From NCBI GenBank assembly GCA_031291175.1, contig JARLJO010000030.1, forward strand, positions 230,648 through 294,647: a stretch of 64,000 bases of DNA, given 5' to 3'. The notes beneath the pieces are model-generated. The model made no database searches and was not told where the DNA came from. It saw only the letters and a program-made list of their open reading frames with translations. Positions 54,935-63,900 of this stretch are shown in pieces (within the stretch, counting starts at the first letter, position 1; each line of letters opens with the position of its first letter). Source of the stretch: Gammaproteobacteria bacterium. GTDB lineage: Bacteria; Pseudomonadota; Gammaproteobacteria; DSM-16500. Position numbers and translations under genes: made by a program.

Positions 54935-55435
54935 ATGTCGCAATCTGATAAAACCAACAAAAAGACCAAAAAGCTCTCAGAATCGAATCCTTCTACGCCT
55001 CACATGCGCATGGACTTAGTGTCGAGTTTATTAGGCGAATCCCTAATTACGTCTCGAGACTATTTGACCCTGCCAGAACTTTTTCATGAAAGTACTTTTA
55101 GCAACGATGAACAGGAAGTAATCTTATATGCATTAAATCATGACAATCGTTGTGATACTTGTTTGTTGCCTCATACGAATCTGCACGAGGATTACTCTGC
55201 GTCTAATCAGTTTATTTCGGATTTGATGGATGGGAAGTCGATTGTGGATGAGAAAATGGCGACACTATTAACTTTTATCAGGGATATCATCAAAGAAAAA
55301 GGTCTCCTCCCCTCAGATAAAATTATTGCGTTTTTAGCGGCGGGTTATTCACAAAAAAATGTCATGGAATTGATTACCGCCCATGCCATGCAATCTATTA
55401 AAAATTACACTTATCATATTGGTGCGGCAACCTAA
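54935..55435 (+). CDS. AhpD-like carboxymuconolactone decarboxylase family protein
   Basis: I use the ATG at 54935 (166 residues) because AGGA lies 8 nt before it; Met codons at 54929 and 54902 are alternatives. The core matches the AhpD/CMD fold: the redox motif C73-D-T-C76-L-L-P-H80 (C-x-x-C-x-x-x-H) after V-I-L-Y-A-L-N-H-D-N-R, and the C-terminal helix pair F-L-A-A-G-Y-S-Q-K-N-V-M-E-L-I...S-I-K-N-Y-T-Y-H-I. With both Cys and the His present, peroxidase or disulfide-exchange activity is expected. The first ~30 residues are a charged extension not typical of the family. It is the first gene of a probable operon with the DUF2282 and GST-like genes (gaps 13 and 12 bp). Confidence 0.85.
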   Translation: MSQSDKTNKKTKKLSESNPSTPHMRMDLVSSLLGESLITSRDYLTLPELFHESTFSNDEQEVILYALNHDNRCDTCLLPHTNLHEDYSASNQFISDLMDGKSIVDEKMATLLTFIRDIIKEKGLLPSDKIIAFLAAGYSQKNVMELITAHAMQSIKNYTYHIGAAT

Positions 55436-55448
55436 AAAGGAATCAGGC

Positions 55449-55736
55449 ATGTCAAAGCATAAACGGAATAAAATGATGCAAGCCTCCGTTGTGGGAGCCG
55501 TTATATTAGGTATTATGAATGTGGCTGATGCCGCAAAATCGTCAAAGTGTCCTCCACTAGAGCATTGTTACGGCATTGTGAAGGCAGGACAGAACGACTG
55601 CCCAACCAATGTCTCGCAGTGCGCGGGTAGTTCCACAAAAGATGCACAGGGAGATGCTTATATTGATTTGCCTCGTGGCACTTGTCTTAAAATCGTCGGT
55701 GGTAGCTTGATGTCAACGGTGAAAAAATCACGCTAA
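55449..55736 (+). CDS. DUF2282 (bufferin BufA1-type) protein
   Basis: The ATG at 55449 has an AAAGGAATCAGGC ribosome site; an upstream in-frame start would overlap the AhpD-like gene. The 95-residue product has a basic N-terminus and hydrophobic stretch (~10-28) ending A-D-A-A, a signal peptide. The mature part has the DUF2282 pattern: E-H-C-Y-G-I-V-K-A-G-Q-N-D-C..Q-C-A-G-S-S..D-A-Q-G-D-A-Y..P-R-G-T-C, with Cys at 34, 40, 51, 58 and 79. DUF2282 members are bufferins, ribosomally made copper-binding peptides whose Cys are modified by a DUF692 enzyme with a DUF2063 partner. Neither partner gene is visible here, so it may be unmodified, modified in trans, or have another role. It lies in an operon with AhpD-like and GST-like genes. 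Confidence 0.8.
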   Translation: MSKHKRNKMMQASVVGAVILGIMNVADAAKSSKCPPLEHCYGIVKAGQNDCPTNVSQCAGSSTKDAQGDAYIDLPRGTCLKIVGGSLMSTVKKSR

Positions 55737-55748
55737 TGGGTTTGAGTC

Positions 55749-56453
55749 ATGATTAAGCTATATCAATATCCTTGTTATTTCGGCATGCCAAATGCAAGCC
55801 CGTTCTGTTTGAAGCTAGAGACTTATTTGCGTTTGGCGAATATTCCTTACGAAGTGCATGTTATTCATAATCCCAGGCGCGCGCCTAAAGGCAAATTGCC
55901 CTTTATCATAGATGATGGCGCGGTGATCGCAGACAGCGGTTTTATTATTGAGTATTTGAAGACGAAATACGGTGATCCACTGGATGCACATCTGACAACG
56001 CAGCAAAGCGCAGAAGCGCTAGCTATCCAACGCATGATAGAAGAACACTTTTATTGGACGTTGGTTTATTCACGCTGGATAGATCCAAACGGCTGGGGGA
56101 TTTTAAAAAAAGAATTTTTTTCAAAGATGCCAGTGATGATTAAAACGTGGGTGCCGACATTGATTCGTCATAAGGTAAAAAGAACATTACGGGCACAAGG
56201 CGTAGGGTTGCATAGCTCGGATGAAATTTATTTATTAGGTAAGGCAGATATTTTCGCGGTTGCAAATTTACTAGGAAATCAGGATTTTATGTTTGGTGAT
56301 AAGCCGACTAGTATTGATGCGTGCTGTTACGGTTTTTTAGCGAATTGCGTGAATGTACCCATTCCCTCGCCGCTCAAAATTTTTATTGAAAAAATGCCTG
56401 AACTAGTGGCTTATTGTGAACGCGTGAAGCAAATTGCATTTCAAAGTATATGA
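55749..56453 (+). CDS. Glutathione S-transferase family protein
   Basis: The product is 234 residues with a thioredoxin-like N-terminal domain (~1-75: LYQYPCYFGMPNASPFCLKL, then the cis-Pro segment GKLPFIIDDG and the E/D-S-G-F-I-I-E-Y-L motif) and an all-helical C-terminal domain (~85-230). This is the FAXC/metaxin-like GST subgroup (W-T-L-V-Y-S-R-W-x-D and G-D-K-P-T-S-I-D-A-C segments). It probably binds glutathione for detoxification or redox maintenance; the exact reaction is unknown. It is the last gene of the AhpD-like/DUF2282/GST operon, 12 bp after DUF2282, consistent with an oxidative or electrophile stress unit. Confidence 0.88.
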   Translation: MIKLYQYPCYFGMPNASPFCLKLETYLRLANIPYEVHVIHNPRRAPKGKLPFIIDDGAVIADSGFIIEYLKTKYGDPLDAHLTTQQSAEALAIQRMIEEHFYWTLVYSRWIDPNGWGILKKEFFSKMPVMIKTWVPTLIRHKVKRTLRAQGVGLHSSDEIYLLGKADIFAVANLLGNQDFMFGDKPTSIDACCYGFLANCVNVPIPSPLKIFIEKMPELVAYCERVKQIAFQSI

Positions 56454-56499
56454 GAGGGGGTAACTTTCCCCTGCTCATCTATCAATACTCACTGTGTCA

Positions 56500-57369
56500 T
56501 TAAGCTCGTGGTTGGGGTTTCATGCTCTCGAAAACTAATTGCGTCTCTTGTGCTAGTGGCAATAATTTTTTACTAGAGAAGAGGCCTAAGGTGTAGCCAA
56601 TTGCGCTACCGATACCCACGTTTGCTAGAGTAACGCCCAAGGCAGCCCCTTTGAAAGCGGCGGCGATGGCAGCAGGAAAAGCGCCAAAACCACCGGCATA
56701 AAATGTGCTAGCGCCGCCAATGATGACGCCAAGCACTAAACCGACTACTGCACCAATGACGCCATAAATGGCTGCTTTAAGGTGCGGATTTAAAGGTGGC
56801 TCTTCTTGTAATTTGTTCTCCAGGGCCCGAGCTGACGCTGTGACTTCATTTAAGGTTGGGTTAGGATTCATTCTAAGCTGTGCTGAAAGTGTGGAAAAGT
56901 GATCTGCAATGCAGATATGTTGGAAATAATTGTTTTCGGTCCATTCGGTTTCTGCTAGGTGGTTCGACAAATTGCTAAGGTTATCGTAAAGCTGTTGCAT
57001 CTCTTCGGGCGTATTGTGTGGCGGCTTCATGGGAAGGCCTGAGCGTAATTCGTGAATCGCTTTATTCAAGATCTTTATTTGCGTCGATTTAATCATGGCG
57101 ATTTTGTTGTCAAACTCAAAAAAATCTTTATTTTCTTCTTGTTTAATAGAGTCAGCGGGAATTTTCAACTCTACAAAAGTCATCGGACTCATATAGCATC
57201 TTGAATGTTCAATGACACCTAACAATACTTGGCGTGGTTCTTGTATTCTGTTATCAATGTTGATGTTGTTATCTTGGAGTGTACGACGCAGATAGTTGGT
57301 ATATGTTTCCGCCCAATTGTTTTCTAATTCAGCTTTGCTAAAAGGAATTAAATTTTGTCGTGGTTGCAT
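56500..57369 (-). CDS. Glycine-zipper membrane protein, paralogue B
   Basis: The product is 289 residues, same layout as the 14081 gene: MQPRQN start, the E-x-N-W-A-E-T-Y-x-N-Y-L opening, the N-N-Y-F-Q-H-I-C-I-A-D-H-F motif near residue 145, and the Gly/Ala-rich membrane block near ~195-255 (YGVIGAVVGLVLGVIIGGAS, GGFGAFPAAIAAAFKGAALG). It ends VFESMKPQPRA. The N-terminal domain is clearly diverged from paralogues A and C while the hydrophobic block is nearly identical, so the membrane part is under the stronger constraint. Function unknown. It lies ~120 bp downstream of paralogue C on the same strand. Confidence 0.8.
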   Translation of the reverse strand: MQPRQNLIPFSKAELENNWAETYTNYLRRTLQDNNINIDNRIQEPRQVLLGVIEHSRCYMSPMTFVELKIPADSIKQEENKDFFEFDNKIAMIKSTQIKILNKAIHELRSGLPMKPPHNTPEEMQQLYDNLSNLSNHLAETEWTENNYFQHICIADHFSTLSAQLRMNPNPTLNEVTASARALENKLQEEPPLNPHLKAAIYGVIGAVVGLVLGVIIGGASTFYAGGFGAFPAAIAAAFKGAALGVTLANVGIGSAIGYTLGLFSSKKLLPLAQETQLVFESMKPQPRA

Positions 57370-57492
57370 TTTTTTGCCTCGAATACGGTGAAAATGTAAA
57401 CAAAGTATATCGTTTAAATCTTAACACAAGCTTAAGAAGGCTAAGTCACTGTTAAGACTATAAGATGACTCCCAGAAATAGCGATATTTCAA

Positions 57493-58341
57493 CTAAGGCT
57501 TAGGTCTTAAGCTATCAAAAACCTCTTGCGAGTCATCATAGATGTTTTGCATCTTATGTTTTGTGTCTGCCATTTTTTCCAGGTATTTTGGGCCTTGTTT
57601 TTTGCCGGAAAATAAACCGAATAGTGACCCTAGCACACTAGCCAGTCCGACTGCTGCCACGGTTTGGCCGAGAGCTGCGCCTTTGAATGCGGTGGCAAGT
57701 GCCACGGGTAGCGCACCAAAACCACCTGCATAAAAGGTACTGGCACCGCCGATGATCACGCCAATGACTAGCCCAACCAAAGCGCCAATGACGCCACAAA
57801 TGGCTGCTTTAATATAGGGATTGAGCGGTGGTTTGCCGAATAATTTTTGATCCAGCGCGTTCGCGGATTGGGTGATTTCTTCTAGTGTTAACGGGTTCTT
57901 TAGTGCTTTTATTTGTTGAATGAAGTGATCTGTAATGCAAATATATTGGAAACAATTATTTTTGTTCCATTTCACTTGTTGTAAATCGTCTAATAACGTT
58001 TTAAGGCTGCGTAGAATAGGCGTGACCTTTTTTTCTTCCAGTTCCGTTTCCAAAGGAAAAAGGGTAATTTGTTCCTTGAAAGCAGCAAGTTGCATTCTTT
58101 GCATGATTTCGAATTTATTTTTATATTTAATAAAAGGACCAATCCCATCTGCTTCCCTATCAATGAAATTTAAACGATTGCATAACGCCTCAGGCATATA
58201 AAGCTTGGAGCGATGCTGTCCTTTTCCAACAGCGATATTGGGGTCTTCTAACAGTTCCTGCAGGTAATTGGCGTAAGCGGTTCGCCAATTTTTTTGCAAT
58301 TGTGCTTCTATTAAGGGCATTTCATTTAGACGTGCCTGCAT
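57493..58341 (-). CDS. Glycine-zipper membrane protein, paralogue C
   Basis: I place the start at the Met at 58341 (282 residues) rather than the longer frame from 58383, because the MQAR opening matches paralogue A. Same domain order: K-N-W-R-T-A-Y-x-N-Y-L opening, N-x-N-C-F-Q-Y-I-C-I-T-D-H-F near ~145, the Gly-rich block ICGVIGALVGLVIGVIIGGA and GGFGALPVALATAFKGAALG, and the end VFDSLRPKP. It is the closest relative of paralogue A by eye in the hydrophobic block. Tandem with paralogue B, so a local duplication is likely. Function unknown. Confidence 0.8.
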   Translation of the reverse strand: MQARLNEMPLIEAQLQKNWRTAYANYLQELLEDPNIAVGKGQHRSKLYMPEALCNRLNFIDREADGIGPFIKYKNKFEIMQRMQLAAFKEQITLFPLETELEEKKVTPILRSLKTLLDDLQQVKWNKNNCFQYICITDHFIQQIKALKNPLTLEEITQSANALDQKLFGKPPLNPYIKAAICGVIGALVGLVIGVIIGGASTFYAGGFGALPVALATAFKGAALGQTVAAVGLASVLGSLFGLFSGKKQGPKYLEKMADTKHKMQNIYDDSQEVFDSLRPKP

Positions 58342-58531
58342 GGACTGGATTCCCATAAAAAAGAAAAGCAGTATACCGGTCAAATATTAAAATAAACTTA
58401 AGAATACGAATATCCATGAGCTGGGTCAGTGTAGATTGCATTGTGAGCTGCGTGGACTGAAGGGAAGAGCAAACATCATCAAAATGCGTTACAACAGGAT
58501 ACCAAATGATGCTTGCTGTCAGAGAAAGAGG

Positions 58532-59131
58532 TTAGCTGACTGAATAAATTTGTCCGGTTTGCAAGCCTTCTACGCTTTTACTGAAAGCTTGCGCTACGCG
58601 CTTTGCAGAAACAGATTCAAATCCACGGAAATAATCGCCATAAGCAATTAGTGATTCAGTCAGTACGGTGGGGCTCACGCAATTAATGCGTATGCCGCGA
58701 CTTAATTCGATGGCGGCAGCTTTTACAAAGCTATCAAGTGCGCCATTGACCATAGAGGCAGAGGTGCCAAATCGAATGGGATCTTGACTGAGTATGCCGC
58801 TGGTTAAGGTAAAAGAGCCTCTGTCTGCAATGAAACGACTGCCAATTAATACCAGATTGACTTGTCCCATGAGCTTGTTATTCAGACCCAACGCATAGTG
58901 CTCTGGTGTCATCTGATTCATCTCGCCAAAGTGCACTTTGCCCGTTGTTGAAATCAATGCGTCGAAAGCGCCGACGGTGTTAAAGAGTTTTTCGATGGAA
59001 GAGGTATTCTCTAAATCCACTTGCAAATCGCCTGTTTCATGCCCTACAACAATCATCTCATGGCGCGGTTTTAATTCATTCACAACCGCTTTGCCAATAG
59101 TGCCTGTACCACCTACAACAATGATTTTCAT
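58532..59131 (-). CDS. Short-chain dehydrogenase without the YxxxK motif
   Basis: The product is 199 residues, shorter than the usual ~250. N-terminal NAD(P) motif G-G-T-G-T-I-G (7-13) is present, and the mid region (L-I-S-T-T-G-K-V-H-F-G-E-M) and F-T-L-T-S-G-I-L-S match an atypical SDR subgroup. Where Y-x-x-x-K is expected the sequence is S-A-S-M-V-N-G-A-L-D-S-F-V-K, so the catalytic Tyr is missing, as in some related annotated 'short chain dehydrogenases'. Activity is therefore doubtful; it may bind a nucleotide and act as a regulator or reductase of another type. Cytosolic, monocistronic, divergent from the permease gene. Confidence 0.82.
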   Translation of the reverse strand: MKIIVVGGTGTIGKAVVNELKPRHEMIVVGHETGDLQVDLENTSSIEKLFNTVGAFDALISTTGKVHFGEMNQMTPEHYALGLNNKLMGQVNLVLIGSRFIADRGSFTLTSGILSQDPIRFGTSASMVNGALDSFVKAAAIELSRGIRINCVSPTVLTESLIAYGDYFRGFESVSAKRVAQAFSKSVEGLQTGQIYSVS

Positions 59132-59227
59132 GAAGAATGTCCTTTTTTGCGGATGAGATTTCTGGCGAGTAAAATATTTTTAATATGCTATCATAGGCGA
59201 CAGCGTTAAGTTAATAGGCAGAAAAAA

Positions 59228-60421
59228 ATGAAATCGAAAATGATTGGCGGAATATTATTGATTGTTGGGACCACCATTGGTGGTGGTATGTTGGCGTTGC
59301 CGATTGTAACGGCACAAGGGGGATTTTGGGGCGCATCACTGTTGTTAATCGCGAGCTGGATGGTCATGACCTTCTGCGCTTTTTTGATTTTAGAAGTGAA
59401 TTTGTGGATGCCGATCAATAGCAATATTATTTTGATGGCGAAGCGAACGTTAGGCGGCTGGGCACAAATTGTTGCCTGGGTTTGCTATCTATTATTGTTT
59501 TATTGTCTCCTGGCGGCTTATATCTCAGGTGGCTCGGATATTTTGCATGGATTGCTAGCCAAAACGCATTTTAATACTTCATCTGAGATTGATGCGGTTC
59601 TTTTCACATTAATTTTAGGATTAATTGTCTACAAAGGCATTCAAACAATTGATTATACTAACCGCGCATTGATGTTTGTTAAGTTGGTTGCGTTCATTCT
59701 GTTAATTATTTTTATTGCGCCACACATTGATGTCGATAGATTCAATGCAGGTCACGTAAAATATTTGGTGCCAGCATTTACGGTAGTAATGACATCATTC
59801 GGTTTTTCTACATTGATACCGAGCTTAAGAAGTTATTTTAATAACGATGTGCAAAAGCTACGAAAAGTGATTTTGATTGGTAGTCTTATTCCTTTATGTT
59901 GTTACATTGCCTGGGTGGGTGCTATTTTCGGCGGTATTCCCTTTGAAGGTGAGTTTGGCTTGATGAGTATGATTAAGTCGGATCATTCTACATTAGCGCT
60001 GACTCAAGCCTTAATACACCACTCAAATAATGGGTCGATCACAATGTTCACTCAGATTTTTACTTCTGTTTGTGTATTAACGTCATTTTTGGGCGTGTCT
60101 TTGTGTGTGGTGGACTTTTTGGCGGATGGTTTTAGCCTGGAAAAAGTGGGCTTCAATAATCTCTTTTTGCATGTTGCCACCTTCGTGCCACCTTTGATTA
60201 TCGCGTTATTATACCCTACGGCCTTTATTGTTGGGTTAAGTTATGCGGGCGTGTGCCTGGCTATCTTGATCATTGTTTTTCCTGTTTTGATGGTCTGGAA
60301 TGGTCGCTATCGTAAAAAGATTGTTTCCGCTTATCGTGTGGTTGGAGGCAAATTGCCTTTAATTCTGGCTGGTATAGTCGGTGCGTGTGTTGTTTTTCAA
60401 GGCTTGTTTTGGGTAGCTTAA
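59228..60421 (+). CDS. HAAAP-family aromatic amino-acid permease (TyrP/Mtr-like)
   Basis: The product is 397 residues with 11 predicted membrane segments, the size of TyrP/Mtr/TnaB. The N-terminal T-T-I-G-G-G-M-L-A-L-P motif (~15-25) is the signature of this APC-superfamily group, and the S-x-G-F-S-T-L-I-P-S-L-R-S-Y motif (~197-210) is conserved in its members. It imports an aromatic amino acid (Tyr or Trp) with a proton; which one cannot be read from sequence. Ribosome site weak (AGGCAGAAAAAA). Amino-acid uptake of this kind is typical of amino-acid-dependent intracellular bacteria. Confidence 0.9.
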   Translation: MKSKMIGGILLIVGTTIGGGMLALPIVTAQGGFWGASLLLIASWMVMTFCAFLILEVNLWMPINSNIILMAKRTLGGWAQIVAWVCYLLLFYCLLAAYISGGSDILHGLLAKTHFNTSSEIDAVLFTLILGLIVYKGIQTIDYTNRALMFVKLVAFILLIIFIAPHIDVDRFNAGHVKYLVPAFTVVMTSFGFSTLIPSLRSYFNNDVQKLRKVILIGSLIPLCCYIAWVGAIFGGIPFEGEFGLMSMIKSDHSTLALTQALIHHSNNGSITMFTQIFTSVCVLTSFLGVSLCVVDFLADGFSLEKVGFNNLFLHVATFVPPLIIALLYPTAFIVGLSYAGVCLAILIIVFPVLMVWNGRYRKKIVSAYRVVGGKLPLILAGIVGACVVFQGLFWVA

Positions 60422-60535
60422 TAGAAAGGTTAGGTCGAGCGGTTGCTGTGATAAATGACACTTGGTGATGACCAAGATGAATGAAAAAAATGGGGTGGTA
60501 GATCATCGGCCTTCACTTTGAACCATAAATAAGCT

Positions 60536-60585
60536 GTAGCACGGACACAACCCCACAAAAAGCGTGGGGTCTTAGTCCGCGCTAC
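60536..60585 (-). repeat. Dispersed stem repeat (family D), copy 2
   Basis: GTAGCACGGACACAACCCCA through CAAAAAGCGTGGGG to GTCCGCGCTAC; the reverse complement matches 20137-20194 with few changes. Strong hairpin, could terminate transcription. Confidence 0.75.
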
Positions 60586-60624
60586 AAGTCTTTTCATTCG
60601 CTTCCACTGTCGTGGATGTGAATC

Positions 60625-60714
60625 AAAAAAACGGGGTGGCAGGGTAGGTTTGCTTTTTACGCGCGGAATTGATGAGCACGAAAAAAGTAAACCTACCCTG
60701 ACAGGACCCCAGTC
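60625..60714 (+). repeat. Palindromic arm repeat (family A), copy near right edge
   Basis: Same sequence as 28902-28994 with a few substitutions (GCGCGGAATTGATGAGCACG instead of GCGCGGAGTTGAACTCCCACG in the loop). Confidence 0.85.
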
Positions 60715-60911
60715 AACTTAATCTTTTTTAAAGAAAAATAATAAAATTTTCATAAACATAGTTAATTAGTGCCTCTTCCCATCCATAATGGTCAAAAAAT
60801 GCTAAATTCTTAAATTTTCCTTAATATTTACTTAAGCTTCGGCACGTAAAATACGATGGCTTGCCAAACCTAAACCTGATCCTAAGCTGCAAAGCTATGA
60901 GGAAAGATTGA

Positions 60912-63900
60912 ATGATAAATGGCCGTCCAATTACTTTGTCTGTGTCAGAACCAGAAGAGCCCATCGTCATAGCGCAAGAAGAAATGAAGGAGAGTACCTA
61001 TCAAAAGCCTCAGCAAGATGCTGCCAGCGACCTTCGGGTAGTTAAAAAATTAACCAGCGGTGCTCGAGAAAATGTCAATTTTATTCATGATGTCTTTATT
61101 GCTAGACGCAGTGTGGACGGTGAAGAGCAAAAAGAAAATCTCTTTTTAAAAGATATTATTGAAAATGATATGACGTCTACTGAAAATAAAGTAGAGGCGC
61201 GAGTAGAAGTCATGGGACAACGGTATGTGAGAATGGGTGACCTCAATCAACCCTGTAGTCGCTACGTGTTTGATGAGGTAGAGAACCGGCATATGGTTTC
61301 CTCTGTTGAAGTGCCGGGATTCAGAGCTTTTGCAGAAATTCCTAAAAATGAAATTCGACAAAATATCCTATCCGGTAAATTCAAAGGCGCGGGCCGAAAA
61401 TTTTTTTGGCGTTGGGCATTAGATGATTATGATTTTAATCTCAGCAATGTTGGTGTAGATAAAGATAATAATGTCATTATTCTAGACGGGGGCTGGTACC
61501 TGGGTACTCGCTATGCAAACTATCCCAATAAAATCACGCAGAAAGACTTTCAAGAATTTCCTTGGCTAACAGATTTTAAACCAGATTTTTTCCTCGACCA
61601 TATCAGGAAATTTAAAGACAAAGCTACCAAGAAAAAATTTCGGGTGATTGGAGAAGGCGAAATTATCTGCCCAGAAATGACAACAAATAAGCAGTTTCGA
61701 CATGATTTTTTTGAAGGTGTGTTGCAATTTATTATCATGCCGGATGTTTTCACTACACAATTTGCTTTGATGCACCTTTCTGATAGCGCAATGATGGCCG
61801 CTTGCGACCAATCTGTTCACATTGTTGAGGATTATATTCAGCCTGAATTTCAACGTGATGCAAGCAAGGTTGGTACTACCACTTTCGCTTATTCAAAAAC
61901 AAAAAAAACATCTCGCGAAGTCAATGAATACCAGGCAGCAATTAAAGAATATCAAGATGCCGATGCAGGATTGACGCGTACGGCAACCAAAATTGGTCAG
62001 CTACTGTTAGACCGCAAAAAACAAATGCGAACAGTCGCGCTAGAGTGCCGTGATTTTCGACGCTATTTAAGAAGTGCGGAAGCACGACAAGATCTTGAAA
62101 ACTATATTGCCTCTTTAAAAAAATATGAGAAAGTTGATCAAGACGCTATTTTTAGCTATGTTCCTCATCTTGAGCAATTCATTCGTGACGCATTTTCTGC
62201 TTTACAGTTAGTAAATGAAGAAACACAGATTCTTTGTCAAAAGATTACCCGTATGGCTGATGTGACCAAGCCTAATACTCGTTTTATCCGAAATGAAGCA
62301 GGAAATACGCCATCCATTTCAATTGCGCCCGTTGGCGGTCTTACTTTATTTTCTGATATCGATCCTAAGGATATCAATTATAATCTTTTGTGTGGTGAAT
62401 ACAGAGGAGCAGGCGCACAACTTTTTTGGAAATGGGCATTAGATGATTATGATTGTGGTCTTGAAAATATCGGGGTGGATGAAAACGGTAAGGTAGTTGC
62501 ACTTGAAGCGGGCGTTTATTTGGGTAAGTCCGTGCGTTTTTATAATAACAAAATCACGCTCAAAGATTTTGAAGCCTTCCCTCTGATGGAAGATTTCGAT
62601 CCAAAATATTGGTTAGACCATATTAATTATCACAAAGATTCCCAAACGGACATTATTACAAAACGCAAAGGTGAAGGTAGTATATTGAGCGTGCAGCTCA
62701 CTCAACATCCGCAATTTAAACGCGAGTACTTTGAGGCTGTTTTGCAATTTTTGTTATTGCCAGATACTTTTTTCTACGCCGTGAGCCTTGCTACGCATCA
62801 ACATGTCGCGGAACAATTAGCTGAAAAAATAGGATTGAAAGCTGGTCCTAACGGGCCCGAAGCCACTAGCAAAAAGCGTGCGGAAATGTTGATTGCGCGT
62901 AGAAACCAAATGCAAGTGGTTGCTTTGCAATCGAAGAAATTTAATGAATACCTGAAAAGTGCAGCCTCTAATGCAGACTTTGATAAATATCTAAGCTCAA
63001 TCGAGCAATTTGTTGCGGATGATGAAGATAAGGTTATTCCTTCTTTTCCTGATCTAATAAAAACATTGAAAGATAAATTTATTGAATTAAGAACATTCCA
63101 TGTTAATGAACTAAAGCGGTATAATAATGCTAATCAAGTCTTAAACCCGTCGAAAAGCTTGCATGATCGGTATAATCCAGATCAGCCTTTTTTTAAATAC
63201 AAGCTCGATGCAATCGCTGAGCAAGATGAGCGCGACGTCTTACCTGTTGTTGCTGATTTAGAAGAAAAATATGTGGAAGAAGAAAAGCAAGTTGTCGATG
63301 TACCAAAGTTACCCGAGCAAGATTTACCAATCAAGCCTATTGCATTAAACCCACAACCAGAACCGATGGTTGTGCGAGGTGAGGATGAAGTTATTGCGCC
63401 ATTAAAAGCGCTTGAACCAAAAGCGGATTCCTTGTGGCGATCAATGATAAAAGGAGCGATTAGTACGCTTTTTGCTGGTGCTTTGATAACAACGGGTTTG
63501 ATGGCTTACGGTTTATTGACGGTAGCAACGCTAGGTGCAAACGCGATTCTCACCGTGGCAATAGCAACAGCCGTGACCGCGCTAGGTGGATTGGCAGGGT
63601 TAGTTGTCGCAGATCAGCAACTTATAGAAGATAAACAAGAAGACTTATCCATTATGGAGTCTCCAGAGGTTCCTCCTTTAGAGGAGGCAGCACAGCCTGC
63701 AGTTGTGGAAGAAGTCGCTGAACAAAAACATCAACCAGTCATGTGCCCGCCATTGGTACCATTTTATAGAGCAGAGTCGGCTGGGTCTGCTAAAGATATC
63801 TCGTTAGAAGGCGATAATTTTGATGCGGCGCTCGTGGCTCATGAAGTGGCGACACTGATGGTCATTAATGAAAATAATGAAAGAGATAGGCAGCATAAAT

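Larger units (their letters stand above)
60422..60911. other. Intergenic, 490 bp, with a half palindromic element
   Basis: No gene seen. It holds stem repeat D copy 2 (60536-60585) and the arm repeat A (60625-60714), in the same relative order and orientation as half of the 19967-20580 element. The remainder before 60912 is AT-rich and may carry the promoter of the last gene. Confidence 0.6.
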
